NCBI RefSeq assembly: GCF_000025325.1
Contig: NC_013745.1
Coordinates: forward strand, 349,649-413,648
Source: Haloterrigena turkmenica DSM 5511
Lineage (GTDB): Archaea > Halobacteriota > Halobacteria > Halobacteriales > Natrialbaceae
Length of the DNA stretch: 64,000 nucleotides
Direction of reading: 5' to 3'
A model generated the notes under the pieces. The model did not search any database, was not told the origin of the DNA, and worked only from the letters and a program-made list of their open reading frames with translations. This document shows positions 8,678-16,434 of the stretch, piece by piece (within the stretch, counting starts at the first letter, position 1; each line of letters starts with the position of its first letter). Both the position numbers and the translations under genes were made by a program.

Positions 8678-10306
8678 TCAATCATCATCCGACTCTCGAG
8701 CTGCTGTCTCCCCTGAAGCGTCGAGTCTCGCGGACTGATTCGACGCGGAATCCGAACGATCAGTGTCGAAGAACACCGGGTGGATATCGTGACAGGGATA
8801 GCTGATCGCCAGCACCGCGAGGATGGTGATGACGGCGAAGGGACCGCCGGTGATAATCGACGCCGCTTGGAGCGCGTCGACGCCGCCGACGACCATCAGC
8901 AGGGACGCCAGTGCCCCGACCAGGGCGCCCCAGATCACGCGGTTGATCGTGGACGGCTCGAGTTCGCCGCCGGTGGTGAGCATTCCCAGCGCCAGCGTCG
9001 AGGAGTCCGCCGACGTGACGAAGAACGTCGTGATCAGCAGCAGGAAAAGGAGGTTCAGTACGTCGCCGGCGGGTAATGCTTCGAACAGTGGGTACCCGGA
9101 GCCGGCGACGCCATACTCGGAGATGACCCCCAGGATATCCGCCGCGTTGGTCGACTGTTCCGTGATCGCGATGCTACCCATGATCCCGAACCAAGGGATC
9201 GTCACCGCCGTCGACGCCAAGACGCCGGTGACGACTACCTGACGGATCGTACGGCCCCGCGAAACGCGGGCGATGAACAGCCCAACGAACGGCGTCCAGG
9301 AGAACCACCAGGCCCAGTAGAAGATGGTCCAGTTACCGACCCAGCTCGCATCGTTGCCCGCGTTCATGAAGAAACTCATCGCGACGAACTGATTGATATA
9401 CTGTCCGAGCGCTTCCGTCGTGACCGACATGATGTACGCTGACGGGCCCAGCACGAACGTCAGAAGCATGACTACCACGAATAGCCCCATATTGAACCGG
9501 GACACCCGACGGACTCCCTTCTCGATACCCACCGTCACTGACAGCGTAAACGCGATCGTCAGGCCGACAATCGCCAGAATCGTTCCGGTGTCACCGACCG
9601 ATACCCCGGTAGTGTACTCGATACCGGTCAGGAACTGACTCCCGACGAACCCGAGCGTCGTCGCGATACCGCCGAGGGTGGCGAACACCGCGAGGATGTC
9701 GACCAGTTTCGCCCAGACGCTGTCCAGGTTGTCGATGCCCAAGAATGGAGTGAGCACCGTCGAGACGCGCATGGGCGCGTCGTGCCGGTACGTGTAGAAC
9801 GCTATGGGAAGCGACATGATAGCGTACGCGGCCCACGCAGAAAGCCCCCAGTGGAAGAACGTGTACCGGACAGCACCGACCGCTGCGTCGGCCGTCTGCG
9901 ACTCGGCGCCGACGAGCGGCGGAACCGTGTCGTAGTGAAAGATCGCCTCCGCTGGGCCCCAGAACACGATCCCTGCGCCGATCCCGGCCGAGTACAGCAT
10001 CGCGAAGTACGACAAGAAGCTGTACTGTGGCTCCTCGTCCGGCTTGCCGAGCTTGACGTTCCCCCACGGACCGAACACCAGGAACAGCGCGAACGCCACG
10101 ATGAAGAACATCGCGAGGAGGTACATCCAGCCGACTTTTTCCTCCACCAACGAGTTCACACGCTTGACGGCGCTGGCGGCGGCGTCCGGCATCAGAGCGA
10201 AGGCGATGACTGCTACCAGCGCTGTGAGGAACCCGACGAGAAACACGGGAGCGTCGAGCTCGTTCGCGAACCGAGCGAAGCGACCGTCTGGATCAGAGTT
10301 ACCCAT
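8678..10306 (-). CDS. BCCT family transporter (betaine/carnitine/choline type), copy 1
   Basis: A 542-residue membrane protein with about 12 hydrophobic segments. The glycine-rich unwound segment SAGIGAGIVFWGPAEAIFHYD matches TM3 of BetP-like transporters, and GNWTIFYWAWWFSW matches the BCCT signature that builds the aromatic substrate box. ADSSTLALGMLTTGG is also family-typical. BCCT proteins carry trimethylammonium compounds such as betaine, choline or carnitine by Na+ or H+ symport or by exchange. The C terminus is short and acidic (SDSASNQSARLD...ESDDD), unlike the long basic osmosensor of BetP, so osmosensing cannot be assumed. A TATA-like GGTTTATATC lies near 10478 on the minus strand, about 170 bases upstream. 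It is the most diverged of the three copies here. Confidence 0.9.
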   Translation of the reverse strand: MGNSDPDGRFARFANELDAPVFLVGFLTALVAVIAFALMPDAAASAVKRVNSLVEEKVGWMYLLAMFFIVAFALFLVFGPWGNVKLGKPDEEPQYSFLSYFAMLYSAGIGAGIVFWGPAEAIFHYDTVPPLVGAESQTADAAVGAVRYTFFHWGLSAWAAYAIMSLPIAFYTYRHDAPMRVSTVLTPFLGIDNLDSVWAKLVDILAVFATLGGIATTLGFVGSQFLTGIEYTTGVSVGDTGTILAIVGLTIAFTLSVTVGIEKGVRRVSRFNMGLFVVVMLLTFVLGPSAYIMSVTTEALGQYINQFVAMSFFMNAGNDASWVGNWTIFYWAWWFSWTPFVGLFIARVSRGRTIRQVVVTGVLASTAVTIPWFGIMGSIAITEQSTNAADILGVISEYGVAGSGYPLFEALPAGDVLNLLFLLLITTFFVTSADSSTLALGMLTTGGELEPSTINRVIWGALVGALASLLMVVGGVDALQAASIITGGPFAVITILAVLAISYPCHDIHPVFFDTDRSDSASNQSARLDASGETAARESDDD

Positions 10307-10569
10307 ACGAAATCACTTGTCCTGGTCGTGCGCTGTGCGCGTCGACGTGAACTCGAACGATCTCGCGACACTGTTCTCGCTTCGCACGTCGACTCCCGTT
10401 TTACCCGCTTGCGCGGTGCTCATGTCTCGAGTTAGCATGCGGCTACCCTATCTCCTAAAGTTCCGTAATAAGATATAAACCCACCGAGATATTATTACCT
10501 CCTCACTATACTAAAAATTAATAGTGTTTCTTTTTCGCGGTGGATCATCCACTAATTGTGCTTTCGCTC

Positions 10570-10764
10570 CTATTTTCGGTTCATGTCTTCGACCGGGTAC
10601 CCCTCCGGATAGAGACGCGAATTCGTCGCGGAATAGTCTTTCTCGCGGTCTCGAACGAGTAGGAACGGACTGTCCCGAATTACCGTCCTCAGAATCGCGT
10701 CGCGGTTCTGATCGGCTGCGAAAATCACACAGCGATTTTCGAACGCCTGTGGAGACTGCGCTCC
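10570..10764 (-). pseudogene. C-terminal fragment of an unrecognised gene
   Basis: Minus-strand frame with no start codon, opening after a stop at about 10766 and ending DREKDYSATNSRLYPEGYPVEDMNRK-stop at 10570. Composition looks coding (LRTVIRDSPFLLVRDRE), but the 5' part overlaps the hairpin array and TnpB tail on the other strand. It may be the end of a gene truncated by an insertion, or part of an old mobile element. The family is not recognised. Confidence 0.3.
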
Positions 10765-10844
10765 CTACGGACACCGATTCGGTGTCTGCAAAGCGCGTTC
10801 GCCAGACTACGTCTGGCGGGCTGTCAGACTCGCAGGATCTGACA
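10719..10844. repeat. array of short perfect hairpins within TnpB remnant
   Basis: Consecutive small inverted repeats: CGAAAATC/GATTTTCG (10719-10741), GACACCG/CGGTGTC (10770-10786), CGCCAGAC-TAC-GTCTGGCG (10800-10818) and TGTCAGA/TCTGACA (10822-10844). The last two interrupt the conserved TnpB tail between SAKRV and the MEAGTP/LKER segment, so they look inserted. The architecture matches the array at 28588-28699. Confidence 0.6.
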
Positions 10845-10902
10845 CCGTCATGGAAGCCGGAACCCCCTCAAGGAGCGAACCGCGTCAGCGGTGAGCGAGT
10901 AG
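10742..10902 (+). pseudogene. IS1341-type TnpB C-terminal remnant
   Basis: The plus strand carries TPVETALPTDTDSVSAKRV in one frame and, in another, LKERTASAVSE followed by TAG at 10900-10902; both are standard C-terminal pieces of haloarchaeal IS200/IS605-type TnpB. Nothing of the RuvC nuclease core remains upstream. The two pieces are separated by a hairpin insertion and a frameshift. It is a dead 3' tail of an old element, not a functional nuclease. Confidence 0.6.
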
Positions 10903-11608
10903 GGTGGGGGGAAGTCACTCGCAGCGTCAGCGGTCGCAGAGTCATCTGGTAGAAGTGGTTAATTTACGGGTGGCGGGAGCGACCAAATTCGACGCCCGTT
11001 TGCGGGGAGATCGGGGCGAGGTGTACACTACTGCTGGCAAGATCGTATAAACTCCCGTAGCTATCCACGTGAAGATATTTTAATCGGTGCGGAAACGTTT
11101 GACGTGGCGCCTGACGCGGGTGCCCCACACAGAATGAGGGATACGGACCCTTTCAACGGTCGTCCCGATCTCGGACTGCCATGGATCTCGTAGCCCCGTC
11201 CTCAGCCACGGACTAACACGGGTCTCGGTAGCTCGATTTCCCTCGTTCTTAGCCGTAACGACGAACCAGCCACTGCAGCAGGGGCGTAATGGTAGGTGCT
11301 GGTGATAGTCTGGATACCACTGTTCAATCGATCCTCGAACTCTCCGGTCGTCCATACTACTGTGTTTCGGAACACGGGTTACCTTATCCGCTGTCCGGAA
11401 ACGGACACAGACAACCGTTACTACTAGACAGGTCTCGTTGATCGGACAGTACAGGAGACCGGCCCGTCTCGAGACGGACGCGTTCCTGTCGAGAGCGACG
11501 AGACGTGCGACCATCTAGAAAGAAATTAAAATAACAGTGGTATCACTGTGAATATCTGGGAGGCGATCGGTGATTCGTTCGCGACCGTGAGCGTCGCGCC
11601 GAACGAGA
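10903..11608. other. gene-poor stretch
   Basis: No supported gene between the TnpB tail and the trpG remnant. A 144-residue minus-strand open frame at 11080-11514 is Arg/Val-rich with no recognisable motif and is treated as chance. Confidence 0.4.
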
Positions 11609-12205
11609 TTACCCGAAACAGACCGAACGTTGGGCGACCGTCGAGCGGAAGTTCTCGATGATCCGCTTGCCCGCGTCGGTGAGGGTACCCTCGGGATGAA
11701 ACTGGGCGCCAACGTGCGGTCGGTCCGCACGCCGGACGCCCATCAGGGTCTCGCAGTCGTCGTCCGTCCAGGCCGTCGACGAGGCGAGACGGCAACGACT
11801 CTCGTTCGACGGGGAGCGAGTGGTATCGCCCCACCTCGAGCGAATCGGAGAGGCCAGCGTACAGTCCAGCGCCGTCGTGGCGCATCTCGGACGGCTTCCC
11901 GCGGATCACTTCGGGGGCGTGGCCAACTGAAACGTCGTGAGCAGCACACAGCGCCTGATATCCCAGGCACACTCCCAGCGCGGGGTAGTCCGTTTCGGCG
12001 AACACGTCGACGGAAACACGCGCATCCTCGAGTTTCCCCGGCCCGGACAAGACGACGACCCGATCCGGATCGAGGGACCGGATTCCCTCGACGTCGATTT
12101 CGTCGTTTCTGCGGACCTCGACGGGGATGAACTCGCCGAGCGCTGGACGATATTGTAGACGAAGGAGTCGTAGTTGTCGACGATCAAGATTATCAGAGTT
12201 CCCCA
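11609..12205 (-). pseudogene. decayed anthranilate synthase component II (trpG-like)
   Basis: A glutamine amidotransferase remnant in several frames. LIILIVDNYDSFVYNIVQ near 12150-12200 is the class I GATase start. VVVLSGPGKLEDA and YPALGVCLGYQALCAAHD (nucleophile Cys in GVCLGYQ) follow in a second frame, then GKPSEMRHDGAGLYAGL and VGRYHSLPVE. After another frameshift near 11760 comes RPHVGAQFHPEGTLTDAGKR with the catalytic His of QFHPE, and a stop at 11609-11611. At least two frameshifts break the gene, so no functional subunit is made. It lies directly downstream of a trpE-like remnant, preserving the ancestral trpE-trpG order. Confidence 0.75.
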
Positions 12206-12209
12206 TCGC

Positions 12210-12541
12210 GTCGGGTGCTGTTTCTGCAGAGAACGACGTCTGATCGTCGAGCGCTTCGTCGGCGGCGGTAACGAGCACTCGAGCCTTGTCCAACGGTTCA
12301 GCGTACTCGTGAGCAGCTCGGAATCGTGAACGATCCCCGTGTCGACGCGGAGAGAGTACGCGTCGCGGAGACGCACAAGTGTTCGCGGGGAGCGTGGCAG
12401 CCGAACACCAGGTCGACACGGCCGAGCACGCGATGACGCTGTACGAGGTCCAGCGGGAGTTATGCCCCCAAACGTATCGAGACGCGAGAAATGATGGAAA
12501 ATCTGGGTTCGTTGGCCCACGTCGACGACCGGCTCTAACAA
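12210..12541 (-). pseudogene. decayed trpE-like C-terminal remnant
   Basis: Upstream of the trpG remnant on the same strand, short pieces in different frames resemble the end of anthranilate or aminodeoxychorismate synthase component I: TLVRLRDAYSLRVDTGIVHDSEL (compare the IRT...AGIVxDSDP segment) and, in the next frame, PLDKARVLVTAADEAL (compare the ExxNKAxxLLxAxxxA tail). Heavily frameshifted and lacking most of the chorismate-binding domain. Confidence 0.45.
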
Positions 12542-12665
12542 CAGGCCAACGGTTGGACCACCGAGGTCGATAGTCGCAGATCGGATCTAACAGAGCGCCG
12601 CGAACGGCGCCCGAAAGCCGATATACGAGGTGGGGAGACTGGATCGGCCAGCGAAGGCGACGATG

Positions 12666-14276
12666 TTAGTCGTCGTCGTCCGTGTTCGTCGCAAACACGG
12701 GCGGCGACTGTTCGTCGATTTCGGTGGACTGATCGTCGGTGTTCGCCTGCAGGACCGGACGGATACGTTGGAACTCCAGACACATCCCGACGATAGCTAG
12801 GACGCCGATGACGGCAAATGGTCCGCCGGTGATGATAGCCGAGGAGCGCAGCGCGTCGAGGCCGCCGCCGACGATAAGCAGCGACGCGAGGCCGCCCATC
12901 AAGCCGCCCCAGAGCACGCGATTGATGGTCGAGGGGTGTTCCTTGCCGCCGGTCGTGAGCATTCCCAGCGCCAGCGTCGAGGAGTCGGCGGAGGTCACGA
13001 AGAACGTGATCACGAGCATCATGAAGACGAGCGACAGCAGCGACCCCAGGGGCAGATTGGCGAACAGCGGAAACCCGGAGACGGCGACGCCGTGTTCCGA
13101 AACGGCGGCGAGCATCGGCGCAGCACCGGTCCGTTCGAGGTGAATCGCCGTACCACCCATCGTCAGGAACCACGGGATGGTAGCGACGGTCGCGCCGATC
13201 AATGCCGTCGCGGTCACCTGCCGGATAGTTCGTCCGCGAGAGATGCGCGCGACGAACAGACCGCCGAACGGCGCCCAGGAGAACACCCACGCCCAGTAGA
13301 ACACGGTCCAGTTGCCGACCCATTCGCCGGACCCCGAAGCGTTCGTGTACAGGCTCATCCGGAGAAAGCCGTTGGCGTACTCGCCGATGGCCTGCAGGCC
13401 GGTGTTCATGATGTAGGTCGTTGGACCCAGCAGAAACGTGGCTAGACACAGCAGAGCGAATCCGTACATATTGAACATCGAAACTTTCCGAATACCACGC
13501 TTGACGCCCAAGACGACCGAGGCAGTAAACGCCAGTGTCATCCCCGTAATGACGAGAATGGTACCGCCATCGCCGAGAGTGACGCCGTAGTTGTATTGCA
13601 GACCGGTCAGGAACTGACTTCCGACGAACCCTAAGGTTGTCGCGATACCGCCGATAGTCGCGAACACCGCCAGAATATCGACGACCTTGGCGATGGGACG
13701 GTCCAAGTTATCGACGCCGAGAAAGGGCGCTAGCAGCGTCGAGATGCGCATCGGCGCGTCTCGCCGGTACGCAAAAAAGGCGATCGGAATCGCGACGATC
13801 AGGTACGGAACCCAGTACGAGATCCCCCAGTGGAATAGCGTGTACTGAATAGCGCCGATCGCTGCTGACTGTGTCTGTGACTCCGCACCGATCATCGGGG
13901 GGACGGTGTCGTAGTGGAACAGCGCCTCCGCCGGGCCCCAGAACACGATGCCCGCCGCGATGCCCGCCGAGAACATCATCGCGAAGAACGCCGGGGTGCT
14001 GAATTCGGGCGACTCGTCCGGATCACCGAGCTTAATGTCTCCCCACGGGCCGAACATCAGCCATAGGGAGAACAAGACCATGAGAAACATCGAGAACACG
14101 TATACCCACATGAACTCCGACCAAAGGTACTCGTTGACCGCGCCCATCTTTTCGGCGGACGCCTCAGGGTTGAGGAAGAACACGACGATCGCTATCAGTG
14201 CTACGCCGAAGCCAATGCTGAACACACCCGCGTCTAGTTCCTCGGCAAAGCGTTCTACGGCGTTCCGTATTTTCAT
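12666..14276 (-). CDS. BCCT family transporter, copy 2
   Basis: A 536-residue BCCT protein with about 12 membrane segments. It has SAGIAAGIVFWGPAEALFHYDTVPP in the TM3 region, GNWTVFYWAWVFSWAPFGGLFVARISRGRT for the signature, and ADSSTLALGMLTTGGKEHPSTINR. The C terminus is a short acidic tail ending NTDDDD. Expected substrate is a trimethylammonium solute such as glycine betaine, choline or carnitine. Compared with copy 1 the GIGAG of TM3 reads GIAAG, and the WAWWFSW motif has Val in place of one Trp (WAWVFSW), as also in copy 3; this may change substrate or coupling. Two internal stretches are nearly identical in DNA to copy 3, suggesting gene conversion. Confidence 0.9.
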   Translation of the reverse strand: MKIRNAVERFAEELDAGVFSIGFGVALIAIVVFFLNPEASAEKMGAVNEYLWSEFMWVYVFSMFLMVLFSLWLMFGPWGDIKLGDPDESPEFSTPAFFAMMFSAGIAAGIVFWGPAEALFHYDTVPPMIGAESQTQSAAIGAIQYTLFHWGISYWVPYLIVAIPIAFFAYRRDAPMRISTLLAPFLGVDNLDRPIAKVVDILAVFATIGGIATTLGFVGSQFLTGLQYNYGVTLGDGGTILVITGMTLAFTASVVLGVKRGIRKVSMFNMYGFALLCLATFLLGPTTYIMNTGLQAIGEYANGFLRMSLYTNASGSGEWVGNWTVFYWAWVFSWAPFGGLFVARISRGRTIRQVTATALIGATVATIPWFLTMGGTAIHLERTGAAPMLAAVSEHGVAVSGFPLFANLPLGSLLSLVFMMLVITFFVTSADSSTLALGMLTTGGKEHPSTINRVLWGGLMGGLASLLIVGGGLDALRSSAIITGGPFAVIGVLAIVGMCLEFQRIRPVLQANTDDQSTEIDEQSPPVFATNTDDDD

Positions 14277-15660
14277 ACGTCACTCTTTCTCACAATTATC
14301 GCGTGTGAACTTGTGTGTGGAATATATCCGGTATTTATTATATCGGCGGATCTGTCCACCGGCGGGAGTCACCAGCGGTGATGTATTCCTGCGTCACGTG
14401 ACTCACGATTGACAGCGGACGTCACGCGACGAAAACAGGCCACGGGCGAACCCGACCGCGGATGACAGCAGATAACGTAAGCAACGAGCGTGACAGCGGA
14501 TGTCTCGGCGCGCAACGGCGATATCTATACCGCGCAGAACGATTCGCCGAAATAGCAGAGTGAAGCTCTCGCTTACTGGCACCACGCGCTTCTTACAGCA
14601 GACGCACCACACCGGTCGATCGCTGGCCGTCTCAGCAGGATCGCTGATCGCGATGAGTGCACCACCGTCCGGGTATTGACGCTGCAGAGTCCCGTCGGAG
14701 ATAACGGTCTGGTCTAACTCCGAGCTGTCGTCATGTTATTCGCTCGCGCAGATGTTCACCGCCAGAAAGTATTAAATTCCCATCATCTGTTACTCAGTCG
14801 GTATCAGGCCAGACAGAGATTCTGCCATCGTAAGGAGAGAGTCCAGCGCTCCACACGGACTCAGAGCGGTCTCACATGGTCCGGGTGTGTCACGAGTGTC
14901 TGTCTACGATATCGTTCGACGTCGCTTGCTCCCCGAACTGCGGCTTCACCCCGGCATAACCGCCGGGGCTCCCGTCCCACAGGTAGGATTTTTGCTAGTT
15001 GCTAACCCGGTTGGTATGACCGAGCTACTGGTAGGTCACACCGTCGTTACTCCTATCTCGCCAGGAGGTTCGGAGTTATCTCGTTGATGGAGACACCGGA
15101 GCGGTTCGAAATGTGTGTCTCGAACAGTAGAGTCCTCGGAGTTCCGATGTTGTCAGATAACGGCCTAGGATCGTACCCACATGGACTCGAGAGACTCAAG
15201 CTGATCCGATCGCACGGAGTTTGGTCGTCCCGACATCAGCCGCGAATCGATCGTAGATTTCGGGGTCCGCTACTGGTTACACGCAAGTCTCGGCGCACCT
15301 ACCTCTGACGAACTCCCCAGGTTAGGCGGTCTGATCTTTGATCTCTATCGGCGCTGTCGGAGCCGGGACTGGATCACCCGAGATAGTGAGTCTCGGTGTC
15401 ACTCGATTGTCAAGCTACCGACTGTTTTCTCGGGACCATCTTCAACAAGAATAGTACCACTTGTTAACAATATCGCTCTATCGATGTTCTCACATGCGAA
15501 CGCTCCTGAAGACACATAATACCGACTTACAACGCATACTTTAGAAGGCTTAGTTTCGTGTCATGGAGTCTTATTTCGTCCTGAATTATAAATTGACACG
15601 GTAAAAATATTGGTAAGGTTACAAAAGGGTTTTCTCCCCAGTCGTTCTCTGATCCACGTA
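14277..15660. other. long intergenic region, mostly without genes
   Basis: About 1.4 kb with lower GC. The only item of note is a 26-codon frame at 14876-14956 (MVRVCHECLS...CSPNCGFTPA) with CxxC and CxxxC pairs like a zinc ribbon, and an overlapping open frame, 14887-15087. Neither has support beyond composition. No tRNA, IS end or CRISPR unit was recognised here. Confidence 0.35.
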
Positions 15661-16359
15661 ATGATGAATTTGAGAGAGTTAAAAGACACATTCTATCGCG
15701 ATTGCAGCACCTTCCATCACGATTTTGATAGCGAAGAAAAGCTGTTGGTATCGGTCGTCGATGCGATAGCGAGCGTCGAAAACCGCTCCCCGGTCGATAT
15801 GGATCCGATAGACGGTAGTATCGAGCCGAAACTGCTTAATTCATTCTCGAAGTGTGCAGACGCGAGCGACGGATCGTCACCGGTGAGCCTCACCTTCTCC
15901 CACGAGGGGTACCAGATAACCGTCGACGGTACGGGGAAAATAGTTCTGAGCCGAGACGAGACCAGTTCCTCGACCCTCTCTTTCATCCGCCCGTCCAGCG
16001 AGAGTAGCGCACTCGAAGAATCGTCGGGAGAATTCACCTGTCATCACGACTTCGAGGCCGATTACTCTCTCACAGTCACGCTCGCCAAGGCTCTCGCCGC
16101 GATCGAAAATACTCGACCTACGGAGGTCACACCGCTTTACGAGAGTATTGATCCAAAAGTCCTCAGTATACTCGGTGACTATGCTAGCGAGCGAGACGAA
16201 CCCTCCCCTGTTTCCCTGGAGTTCGTCCACTCGGACCATCGAATAACTGTCGACGAGCGTGGGAAGATCTCTATCCGTGAGAACACCCCGAATTCCAATG
16301 TCACTGCCGTTGTTCGCGACGCCTGGAATTCAGAACCTCCTCTAACCGCACCTCGCTAG
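15661..16359 (+). CDS. tandem HalOD1-domain protein
   Basis: A protein of about 232 residues made of two HalOD1 (halobacterial output domain 1) units. Unit 1 has LLVSVVDAIASVENRSPVDMDPIDGSIEPKLLNSF and VSLTFSHEGYQITVDGTGKIVL; unit 2 has LTVTLAKALAAIENTRPTEVTPLYESIDPKVLSIL and VSLEFVHSDHRITVDERGKISI. Each unit ends in the typical beta-strand motif with a Gly turn. HalOD1 is normally a single output domain in haloarchaeal signalling proteins; biochemical function is unknown. An upstream frame adds 17 residues, but the ATG-ATG at 15661-15666 is preferred. Isolated gene, low-GC surroundings, upstream of the third BCCT. Confidence 0.75.
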   Translation: MMNLRELKDTFYRDCSTFHHDFDSEEKLLVSVVDAIASVENRSPVDMDPIDGSIEPKLLNSFSKCADASDGSSPVSLTFSHEGYQITVDGTGKIVLSRDETSSSTLSFIRPSSESSALEESSGEFTCHHDFEADYSLTVTLAKALAAIENTRPTEVTPLYESIDPKVLSILGDYASERDEPSPVSLEFVHSDHRITVDERGKISIRENTPNSNVTAVVRDAWNSEPPLTAPR

Positions 16360-16434
16360 AACCCTCTGCTCAGACCATCTACTACTCGTACCATTTAGCT
16401 CGGAATATACGATATTATCAAAAATGAGTTAAAT

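Noticed and set aside
11080..11514. 144-residue minus-strand open frame
   Set aside because: No motif, not acidic, in decayed DNA next to IS and trp remnants.
15084..15308. 74-residue plus-strand open frame in the gap after BCCT copy 2
   Set aside because: No promoter, composition not haloarchaeal, no recognisable domain.
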